The notes under the pieces: generated by a model
Told to the model about the DNA's origin: nothing
The model's input: only the letters and a program-made list of their open reading frames with translations
Database searches by the model: none
In this document: positions 1-5,661 of the stretch, piece by piece
Layout: each line of letters begins with the position of its first letter
How positions within the stretch are numbered: position 1 is the stretch's first letter
Source of the DNA: an uncultured Pseudomonadota bacterium
GTDB taxonomy: Bacteria > Pseudomonadota > Alphaproteobacteria > Rs-D84
DNA: 6,953 nt
Assembly (NCBI GenBank): GCA_902776515.1
Contig: CACYQE010000040.1
Coordinates: forward strand, 1-6,953
Direction: 5' to 3'
Translations under genes and position numbers: made by a program

Positions 1-334
1 TAGATAAATACATTGAATCAATATACCTTGTATGCACGGTGGTATAAGACCCAGCAGTAACATTTGACAACAACTTTGTATCACCCAAAGAATTTATTCC
101 ATCCACATAAATACCAACACCGTTATTTATGATAATTTGCGTATTTCCCAACTCTATTCCCGGGGTCAAAATTATAGTAGACCCAGCGTTTATTACTATT
201 TCAGTTTCATTTGGATGTTCACGAACAAACGAAGCAAAATCAAGATTTTGTTCCCCGTTAATATCAATAGCGTTTGCGACACCAAACGAGCAACATATCA
301 AGAAGACAGAAAACAAAAATGCCAGCCTTTTCAT
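1..334 (-). CDS. N-terminal part of a secreted protein of unknown function (runs off left edge)
   Basis: The minus strand is open from an ATG at 334-332 to the window edge, giving 111 codons without a stop. The protein starts MKRLAFLFSVFLICC: two basic residues, then a hydrophobic core, then a signal peptidase I type site after ANA (residue 22), so export across the inner membrane is likely. The Cys pair at 14-15 does not fit a lipobox. The mature part begins IDINGEQNLDF and continues with short hydrophobic stretches rich in I, V, N, G and T (about residues 46-95, e.g. EIVINAGSTIIL and TQIIINNGVGIYVDG). That alternation suggests beta-strand or beta-helix structure as in adhesins or autotransporter passengers, but this is inference only. 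There is no clear Shine-Dalgarno sequence before the ATG. A possible promoter lies at 389-416. I do not recognise the family. Confidence 0.72.
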   Translation of the reverse strand, partial: MKRLAFLFSVFLICCSFGVANAIDINGEQNLDFASFVREHPNETEIVINAGSTIILTPGIELGNTQIIINNGVGIYVDGINSLGDTKLLSNVTAGSYTTVHTRYIDSMYLS

Positions 335-373
335 AGTACAAAAAGACTAGCACATAAGATTTATTTCTTAAAG

Positions 374-392
374 TAAAAAATGTAATTTTTTA
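374..392. repeat. AT-only perfect inverted repeat, 8-bp arms
   Basis: TAAAAAAT (374-381) and ATTTTTTA (385-392) are perfect complements around a 3-base loop, GTA. The palindrome overlaps the proposed -10 and start-site region of the secreted-protein gene. It could be an operator or simply a product of the AT-rich composition; the sequence does not decide. Confidence 0.4.
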
Positions 393-416
393 TAATTTGC
401 TGACACATTATTCCAA
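389..416 (-). promoter_or_regulatory. Possible sigma-70 type promoter for the secreted-protein gene
   Basis: On the minus strand TTGGAA (416-411) and TATAAA (394-389) are separated by 16 bases and match the -35 and -10 consensus at 4 and 5 of 6 positions. Transcription would start near 382, leaving a leader of about 48 bases. The spacer is very AT-rich, so chance matches are easy. Confidence 0.3.
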
Positions 417-460
417 AACAAAATTTCAAACACGTAAAATACACTCGCCTCTTGCGTTTA

Positions 461-482
461 GACAAATAAAAGTTTATTTATC
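461..482. repeat. AT-rich inverted repeat after the J-domain pseudogene
   Basis: On the minus strand GATAAATAAA (482-473) can pair with TTTATTTGTC (470-461) around CT, giving ten base pairs of which one is G-U. It begins 9 bases past the pseudogene stop. It could be a weak 3'-end hairpin of the dnaN transcript, but the stem has almost no GC and no T-run follows on the minus strand, so I do not call it a terminator. Confidence 0.35.
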
Positions 483-491
483 CAAAATAAC

Positions 492-795
492 TTATTTGGT
501 TAATCCTGTTTTTATTAAAATCTCGTGTTCAGCATTTATTATCTGCATAGCATGATTGCTTCCACCTGTCTTATCAGGATGAAACTGTTACTAAAATCGT
601 AGGCATCATCAAAAGCTGTTCCGCGAAAACCGCCACTACTATTTACACTACTTTTTCCATGTAAATAATCTTTAATATCTTAAATATTGTAATAGATATT
701 TTGTTCACCCGACTGTACAGTTGCATTAGGGGTATATTTGAAACCTGAATTGATGGTTCTACGATCAATTTCAGCCAGATTATCAACACCCCCAT
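492..795 (-). pseudogene. Broken gene for a small J-domain (DnaJ-like) protein
   Basis: Pieces in different frames on the minus strand join into one protein of about 101 residues. After a start ATG at 795-793 preceded by AGGGG (810-806, 10-base spacing), the frame slips at the G-run at 793-789; one extra G would give MGGVDNLAEIDRRTINSGF. This frame continues through KYTPNATVQSGEQNIYYNI to a TAA stop (682-680), resumes as DIKDYLHGKSSVNSSGGFRG and TAFDDAYDFS, then shifts again near 587-589, where one extra A restores QFHPDKTGGSNHAMQIINAE and HEILIKTGLTK before TAA at 494-492. HPD (581-573) followed by K-GG, and the INAEHEIL helix, are J-domain hallmarks: HPD stimulates DnaK-type chaperones. The J-domain sits at the C-terminus. 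Adding the two bases to 304 nt gives exactly 102 codons. The gene lies 20 bp behind dnaN and was probably co-transcribed with it. Neighbouring genes have no frame breaks, arguing against general sequencing error. Confidence 0.75.
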
Positions 796-815
796 ATCAA
801 AAACACCCCTAAACG

Positions 816-1934
816 TTACATACGCATCGGCATCAAAATGAACAATGCATCTGTATCTTTATCTGTCGATTTCAAAATTGTCGGTGATAACGGATCCTGC
901 ATCTCCATCTGAATCTTGTCACCTTCAACCTGGCCCACAACATCCATCAAGAACTTTACATTAAACGTAACAGTAAATGATGCATCACTGTTATATTCAA
1001 TATCCAATTCTTGGGTTGCGGTTCCGGCATCAGGACTGGATGCGTTAACAACCAATTTGTTCATACTGAATGTCAATTGAACAGATTTTGTTTTATCAAT
1101 ACTGGCCACAGAAACCAAATCAACAGCATTCAAAAATTGTTTTCTGTTCATAATTGCAATCTTGTCATTACCCTTGGGAATAACAACACGATAATTCGGA
1201 TATTGTGCATCAACCAACTTGCTGGTCAAAATTGCGGTTCCAATAGAAAAACGTGCCTTGGTATCAGACAATTCCAACATAACATCATCAACGGTCGCAT
1301 CTTCCAACAATTTGGACAATTCACCAATTACACGACGTGGCAAAATCACCGAAGGCATTTCTGAGGAACCAGCCGGTGCCGCCATCGCACACAGTGCCAT
1401 ACGCTGAGCATCGGTTGCAACAGCCGTCAATTTGTTAACACCATCATCATTTGCAATATGGAAAAAGATTCCCCCCAAATGATAACGAACATCATCTGTT
1501 GGAATTGCGAATTTTGTTTGGTTGATTAAGTGAGCCAAATCACCAGTTGTCATTTGAAACTTGGTCGTCAAATTACTGCCCGCCATGGCCGGGAAATTTT
1601 CGGCCGGCAAAGTCGGCAAATGGAAAACTGCACGACCACTGGAAACAACCAACGAATCACCAGATTGTTTGAAAGAAATTTCCGAATCTTCTGGCAATTT
1701 ACGAACAATATCGTACAACATTTGAACCGGGACCGTTGTTTTCCCGGCCAATGTAACATCAGCCGCAACATGTTCAACCAATTCTAAATCAACATTGGTT
1801 GCCGACAAAATTAAATCATCCGCAACTTCTAATTTCACATTCATCAAAATAGGCAAAGTTGCACGCTTTTCAACAATAGATTGCATATGCCCCAATGCAC
1901 GGATTAAAACCTGACGAAACACCGAAAATTCCAT
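816..1934 (-). CDS. dnaN: DNA polymerase III subunit beta (sliding clamp)
   Basis: This 372-residue protein has the length and three-domain layout of bacterial beta clamps (about residues 1-125, 130-255 and 257-372). It forms a dimeric ring that tethers DNA polymerase III and other clamp-binding proteins to DNA. Recognisable segments include RATLPILMNVKLEV near the start, VRYHLGGIFF (149-158), VATDAQRMAL (172-181), KLVDAQYPNYRVVIP (239-253) and the family's C-terminal end LMPMRM. The pocket loop usually reads TDGHRL; here it is TDAQRM, with further differences described in the findings. The start is supported by AGGAG (1945-1941) 6 bases before the ATG. dnaA and recF, frequent dnaN neighbours, are not in the window; upstream is asmA after 106 bp, downstream a J-domain pseudogene. 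A promoter may lie at 1981-2010. Confidence 0.98.
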   Translation of the reverse strand: MEFSVFRQVLIRALGHMQSIVEKRATLPILMNVKLEVADDLILSATNVDLELVEHVAADVTLAGKTTVPVQMLYDIVRKLPEDSEISFKQSGDSLVVSSGRAVFHLPTLPAENFPAMAGSNLTTKFQMTTGDLAHLINQTKFAIPTDDVRYHLGGIFFHIANDDGVNKLTAVATDAQRMALCAMAAPAGSSEMPSVILPRRVIGELSKLLEDATVDDVMLELSDTKARFSIGTAILTSKLVDAQYPNYRVVIPKGNDKIAIMNRKQFLNAVDLVSVASIDKTKSVQLTFSMNKLVVNASSPDAGTATQELDIEYNSDASFTVTFNVKFLMDVVGQVEGDKIQMEMQDPLSPTILKSTDKDTDALFILMPMRM

Positions 1935-1980
1935 TTTATGCTCCTGTTCTGTTTATGTCCCATCTACATTCTCAGGATTG

Positions 1981-2010
1981 ATTTTATCAAAAAATGCCGA
2001 TTCGGTGCAA
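1981..2010 (-). promoter_or_regulatory. Possible dnaN promoter with extended -10
   Basis: On the minus strand TAAAAT (1986-1981) is preceded by TGA, matching the extended -10 form TGn-TATAAT. A weak -35, TTGCAC (2010-2005), lies 18 bases upstream. Transcription would begin near 1974, about 40 bases before the dnaN start codon. The gap of 106 bp between asmA and dnaN, far wider than the 2 and 11 bp gaps upstream, makes a separate promoter reasonable, although read-through from asmA is not excluded. Confidence 0.4.
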
Positions 2011-2040
2011 GGGCAAAAGAACGATTATCAAACTCTTTGA

Positions 2041-4149
2041 TTATTTAGATTCTGTTTGATTCCGTTTTATAACGTTTTCCGCCATTTCTGTAACAGGATT
2101 ATCCATCCATTCTGGGTCATCACGCTTTACCGGGGCACCACGTTTACGTGCCGTCTTGCACGGATTATCATCAGCCAACCAATTTTCCAGCAAATCACCC
2201 GCCAATAAGCCAACACCCGCCCCGGCGACCAAACCTATTCCACCAGTCAAAGGTGCCAACAACAAACCAATACCTGTTGCGGACAACGCCTTGCCTGCGA
2301 CAGCAGCACCGCTAATCCCCACAGTTGGTTCCGCCAAAGAATCAGTCAAAGAAATCGTATTCACAATATTTCCAGACAAAGATAGTTTTATCCCGCGAAC
2401 AGGTATCGTTGTCAACGACAGATTCATCTTTTCACGGCCTAAATCAACGTCACCCGCCAACCTGATGTTTATTGCGGCTGTTTCAATTGCGACACCATTT
2501 TTTGTTTCTGCCAAACCGTTACGCAATTTTAAATTCGCAACAGCACAAGAAATTTTCATTTGGTTGTGCTTTTTTTCCGACCGGAATAAATCTTGGATAC
2601 TGTGCCGCAAAGTCGTCAAAAAGTCCGAACCATACATATATGCAACTAATTCTGAATGTGCGTATCCATGACTTGATGAATGAACACTTACCGGTCCTGT
2701 TATTGTTTTCATTATTTCGCTCATATTCGAACCATTTGCACGAACATATACCTCTAAATCCATTGGTAAATCCGCTATCACATTATATGTTCTTACCTGA
2801 TTTAACAAGGTCCCAATTGTTATATTCTTGCCCAACGCACCCATTTCCAAATTCATACGCCCGTTTTCTTGAATATTACCATCAACAGCCGCAACAATAT
2901 TTCCACCTGCAAAACCAGTATCCAATTCCAAACGCAACAAAGAATCATGGACATCAAAATTAACCTTTGCGTTTTTAAACGTTAAATCCCTGTATACAAC
3001 CAAATTGCCAATCTCTATATTAAGTTTAATGTTTTTATCATACAAATAAGAACCGAACAAAGGCATATTTTTAAACACATTTAACTTTTTGTTTTTTTGT
3101 TTACCTGTGGATTTATATAAATCCGGGAACATTTCCAATAAATTTATTTTCTTGGATGATAATTTTAAATTTATTTCTGATTGCTTTTTCGACCAATTAA
3201 AAACCCCAGACAAAGCAATATCAGCACCCAATAAAGAAATAGACGAACGTCTCAGTGTTAATTTGTCTTTGTTCAAACCACCGGAAACATTGATTGCAAC
3301 ATTTGGTAATTTTGGCAGATTCAATTTAAACAACTCATTAATCGGTCCAAAATCAGGAATATCACCTTTGACAACAAAATCAATTGGCATTTTACTGGTT
3401 GCCTCTAATGCTACATCCGCAATTAACGCCCTGCCCCCGGATGAAAAAGCCAACCGCAATGGATAAACTTTTCGTTCCGCATTGTATTTTTCTAATGACA
3501 AAACAAATGGCAAAACATCATTTCCTACTTTTACCCAACCAGTATATTCATGATTATCCGAACGTGTTTTTGCACGAACACTCAATCCATCAATGGTGTA
3601 TTTTGTTCCATCAATTTTTGCCAACAAATTTTGAATTCGAATTCCACCCAGTCCAGGATCTTGGAACAAGTATTCTGAAACTGTTTCTTTTTCATCGTAT
3701 ACACCGGATTCCGCCGTATAGCCACTTTCTTTATCAGTCTCGGTTTCTGGCAAAGAATACTGACCCTTGGCATTTTTTTCCAGGTTTAGTTTTGCATCAT
3801 ACACCCTGACACTTTGTATTGCCGGTTTGTTGCCAAACAAAGATATTAAATCCAATCTGACATTTATAGTTTCTGCTTCAAAAACATATTTGTTTTTTGC
3901 CCAACTTGCACTGGGGATTTTAACAGACTTCATTCTTACAACAGGACGCAAAGACAATTTCCATGAAACATCACCATCTATCTCTATGGGCATCCCTGTC
4001 GAAGAACGCAAAACGTTTAGTAAATTATCACGCAAAGATTTTGTATCTAACTGAGCCAACGCAACAACAACCGCAACAAAAAAAACAGCAAAGAACAAGA
4101 AAACCATTCTTGCAAGAATTAAAAATTTTTGTTTTTTGGTCATTACCAT
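2041..4149 (-). CDS. AsmA-family inner-membrane-anchored envelope protein
   Basis: The 702-residue protein has one N-terminal membrane segment (about residues 9-32) followed by the characteristic AsmA start: LDTKSLRDNLLNVLRSSTG, then MPIEIDGDVSWKLSLRPVV (53-71), SVKIPSASWAKN and INVRLDLISLFG. The long middle is beta-rich and the C-terminal part (about 560-620, containing IETAAINIRLAGDVDLG and SLAEPTVGISG) resembles the conserved AsmA C-terminal region. The family consists of inner-membrane-tethered periplasmic proteins linked to phospholipid movement towards the outer membrane and outer-membrane assembly; the role here is by family only. A Gly/Ala-rich hydrophobic stretch (about 613-652) precedes an ADDNPC motif and a charged tail. 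The start at 4149 is preferred over a second ATG at 4143 because AGGGG (4162-4158) lies 8 bases ahead. It follows rluC by 11 bp in the same operon. Confidence 0.9.
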   Translation of the reverse strand: MVMTKKQKFLILARMVFLFFAVFFVAVVVALAQLDTKSLRDNLLNVLRSSTGMPIEIDGDVSWKLSLRPVVRMKSVKIPSASWAKNKYVFEAETINVRLDLISLFGNKPAIQSVRVYDAKLNLEKNAKGQYSLPETETDKESGYTAESGVYDEKETVSEYLFQDPGLGGIRIQNLLAKIDGTKYTIDGLSVRAKTRSDNHEYTGWVKVGNDVLPFVLSLEKYNAERKVYPLRLAFSSGGRALIADVALEATSKMPIDFVVKGDIPDFGPINELFKLNLPKLPNVAINVSGGLNKDKLTLRRSSISLLGADIALSGVFNWSKKQSEINLKLSSKKINLLEMFPDLYKSTGKQKNKKLNVFKNMPLFGSYLYDKNIKLNIEIGNLVVYRDLTFKNAKVNFDVHDSLLRLELDTGFAGGNIVAAVDGNIQENGRMNLEMGALGKNITIGTLLNQVRTYNVIADLPMDLEVYVRANGSNMSEIMKTITGPVSVHSSSHGYAHSELVAYMYGSDFLTTLRHSIQDLFRSEKKHNQMKISCAVANLKLRNGLAETKNGVAIETAAINIRLAGDVDLGREKMNLSLTTIPVRGIKLSLSGNIVNTISLTDSLAEPTVGISGAAVAGKALSATGIGLLLAPLTGGIGLVAGAGVGLLAGDLLENWLADDNPCKTARKRGAPVKRDDPEWMDNPVTEMAENVIKRNQTESK

Positions 4150-4157
4150 ATTAAAAA

Positions 4158-4162
4158 CCCCT
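4158..4162 (-). promoter_or_regulatory. Ribosome binding site of asmA overlapping the rluC stop codon
   Basis: AGGGG (4162-4158, minus strand) shares its first two bases with the rluC stop codon TAG (4163-4161) and ends 8 bases before the ATG at 4149. The overlap suggests that ribosomes finishing rluC help start asmA. It also selects ATG 4149 over ATG 4143, which would be 14 bases away. Confidence 0.65.
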
Positions 4163-5132
4163 ATGATAATTTAAATTCTAATAAATCCATTACCGGTTTC
4201 ATAAAGTCAGGAACAGTTGCACTGAACGTCATAATTTTTCCTGTTCCTGGATGTTGAAACGTTATTTTGTATGCAAACAAAAACAATTTGTTTGTTGTTA
4301 ATACAGATTGCAATATTGCATCCATATTTCCATGTCCACCATACAAATCATCACCAACAATCGGTGCATTTAAACAAAAAGCACTGTGTAATCTTAATTG
4401 ATGTGTTCGTCCTGTTTTGGGTGAAAATTGCACCCAGGACAACATCCCCGAAGCCCGTGACAAAACTCTGTATTCGGTAATAGCCCTTTGTGGACGTTGA
4501 CCCGTCCCATTATTTATACGTTCTGGGGAATTAAAAACCTGACCTTTTAAAACATAATTATCTATCACCCCATACGGTTCTTTTACATCGCCATTCAATA
4601 AAGCCAAATATTCTTTGTGTGCTGTTTTGTTTTGAAAAGCATAAGATAATTTTTGGGCCGCCCTTTGACTTTTTGCCACAACCAGCAAGCCACTGGTTTC
4701 CTTGTCCAGCCGATGTACCAATGAAACCTTGGAATACGGAAACAAAGCCGCCGCCATTTTATCAACAGATTTTCTAATGCCTGTTCCACCCTGAACAGCC
4801 AAGCCCGCCGGTTTATTAAAAACAACTATGTCATCATCATTGTAAATGATTGTTTTCCGTAACGCTTCTAAATCAGACAAAGAAAACTTTTCACCAGATT
4901 CCGTCTTTTTTTCGGGTAATTTCGTATAAGTTTTTATTGTTGGCGGAACACGAACAGAATCGCCCTCGTGCAAAATTTCCTGGCCTTTACAGCGTTTAGA
5001 ATTGACACGAATTTGTCCACCGCGACATAACTTGTAAAACTCTCGCAACGGCAACGACGGGAAATGACGCAAAAACCATCGCAAAAGTCTTGCACCATCT
5101 TCTACTGCCGAAACCGTAATAAAATCCGCCAT
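4161..5132 (-). CDS. rluC: Large-subunit rRNA pseudouridine synthase, RluC-like
   Basis: The 323-residue protein has an N-terminal S4 RNA-binding domain (about residues 8-64, with LLRWFLRHFPSLP and FYKLCRGGQIRVNSKR, ending VRVPP) and a RluA-family catalytic domain. The catalytic signature VHRLDKETSGLLVVAK (139-154) carries the nucleophile Asp143; SPKTGRTHQLRLH (237-249) is the other conserved motif. The length matches E. coli RluC (319). The VRVPP end of the S4 domain favours RluC, which converts specific uridines in 23S rRNA to pseudouridine, over RluD; substrate sites cannot be read from the sequence. The start ATG at 5132 is 2 bases after the pilin-like gene's stop and has no convincing Shine-Dalgarno, so translation is probably coupled to the gene before it. 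asmA follows 11 bp downstream. Confidence 0.9.
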   Translation of the reverse strand: MADFITVSAVEDGARLLRWFLRHFPSLPLREFYKLCRGGQIRVNSKRCKGQEILHEGDSVRVPPTIKTYTKLPEKKTESGEKFSLSDLEALRKTIIYNDDDIVVFNKPAGLAVQGGTGIRKSVDKMAAALFPYSKVSLVHRLDKETSGLLVVAKSQRAAQKLSYAFQNKTAHKEYLALLNGDVKEPYGVIDNYVLKGQVFNSPERINNGTGQRPQRAITEYRVLSRASGMLSWVQFSPKTGRTHQLRLHSAFCLNAPIVGDDLYGGHGNMDAILQSVLTTNKLFLFAYKITFQHPGTGKIMTFSATVPDFMKPVMDLLEFKLS

Positions 5133-5134
5133 TA

Positions 5135-5599
5135 TTATTCGCCAAAAGTTATTTTGACAAAGTTTTTACCATTTGCCAAATTACAATTTCCACTGGCACC
5201 ACTTTCTTTGCCATCACTCATCGTATAACCAACCGAATCCGGCCAAGCCTTGGTAATAAAATATTCACAATCAGATTGGGATAAACCGGTAATAGAAACA
5301 ACAAACTGGCGATAATTAGACTGGTCCACAGCCAATTCATATTTCCCGCCATACGGATTTTTCGGTGCAATTCCAATAGCCCCAAATATTGTGGAATTGT
5401 TTATATTTGAAAAATCATCATATTCACCCAGTAATTGGCGAACCCCCGTAACAATTTGTATAACCTCTTCGTTCACAGTATTTCTTTTTTGGGTCCTCAT
5501 CGCGGTAGAAATCAAACCAACAGCACCAATAGTGATTACACCCATAATAAACAAAACACCCAACATTTCTATCATTGAACGACCGCTTTCTTGTCTCAT
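5135..5599 (-). CDS. Type IV pilin-like / pseudopilin protein
   Basis: The 154-residue protein begins MRQESGRSMIEMLGVLFIMG. A short charged leader ends in Gly6; cleavage there by prepilin peptidase would place Glu11 at mature position +5, as in type IV pilins and pseudopilins, followed by a hydrophobic helix (about residues 9-32). The mature +1 residue would be Arg instead of the usual Phe or Met. After the helix come a polar helix (about 36-60) and a small globular part with two cysteines (111 and 139) that could form the C-terminal disulfide loop of many pilins. Such proteins are pulled from the inner membrane into a periplasm-spanning fibre. No assembly ATPase, platform protein or peptidase gene is in the window. 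AAGGA (5610-5606) 6 bases before the ATG supports the start. It heads the operon with rluC and asmA. Confidence 0.85.
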   Translation of the reverse strand: MRQESGRSMIEMLGVLFIMGVITIGAVGLISTAMRTQKRNTVNEEVIQIVTGVRQLLGEYDDFSNINNSTIFGAIGIAPKNPYGGKYELAVDQSNYRQFVVSITGLSQSDCEYFITKAWPDSVGYTMSDGKESGASGNCNLANGKNFVKITFGE

Positions 5600-5613
5600 T
5601 TCTTATCCTTTGT

Positions 5614-5642
5614 TTGCTATTTAGTTTTTTATATTCTATCAT
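5614..5642 (+). promoter_or_regulatory. Probable uvrC promoter giving a leaderless message
   Basis: TTGCTA (5614-5619) and TATCAT (5637-5642) are 17 bases apart and match the -35 and -10 consensus at 4 and 5 of 6 positions. The expected start of transcription is about 5649-5650, which is the A of the uvrC ATG. No Shine-Dalgarno precedes that ATG, which agrees with leaderless translation. The two -10 boxes of the divergent promoters overlap at 5637-5638. Confidence 0.45.
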
Positions 5643-5661
5643 AACTAATATGATTATTCAA
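5633..5661 (-). promoter_or_regulatory. Probable promoter of the pilin-rluC-asmA operon
   Basis: On the minus strand TTGAAT (5661-5656) and TAGAAT (5638-5633) stand 17 bases apart, matching the -35 and -10 consensus at 4 and 5 of 6 positions. Transcription would start near 5626, about 27 bases before the pilin-like start codon. The -35 box lies inside the first codons of uvrC. Confidence 0.5.

Noticed and set aside
274..334. Lipoprotein signal in the secreted protein, based on the Cys pair at residues 14-15
   Set aside because: The residues before the cysteines (FLI) do not fit the lipobox, while ANA at residues 20-22 is a good signal peptidase I site.
680..682. The in-frame TAA of the J-domain remnant as a programmed recoding site
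   Set aside because: Two frameshifts also break the gene and nothing nearby (slippery site, strong downstream structure) supports recoding; decay is simpler.
1989..2015. Hairpin followed by six T on the minus strand between asmA and dnaN, as an asmA terminator
   Set aside because: The stem is only about five pairs with a 2-base bulge (or four pairs with a 13-base loop), and it overlaps the proposed dnaN promoter. It is too weak to call.
2156..2963. Open frames on the plus strand opposite asmA (and similar ones opposite dnaN, rluC and uvrC)
   Set aside because: They lie wholly antisense to well-supported genes, have no family features and no ribosome sites, and their composition is what antisense frames of AT-rich genes give.
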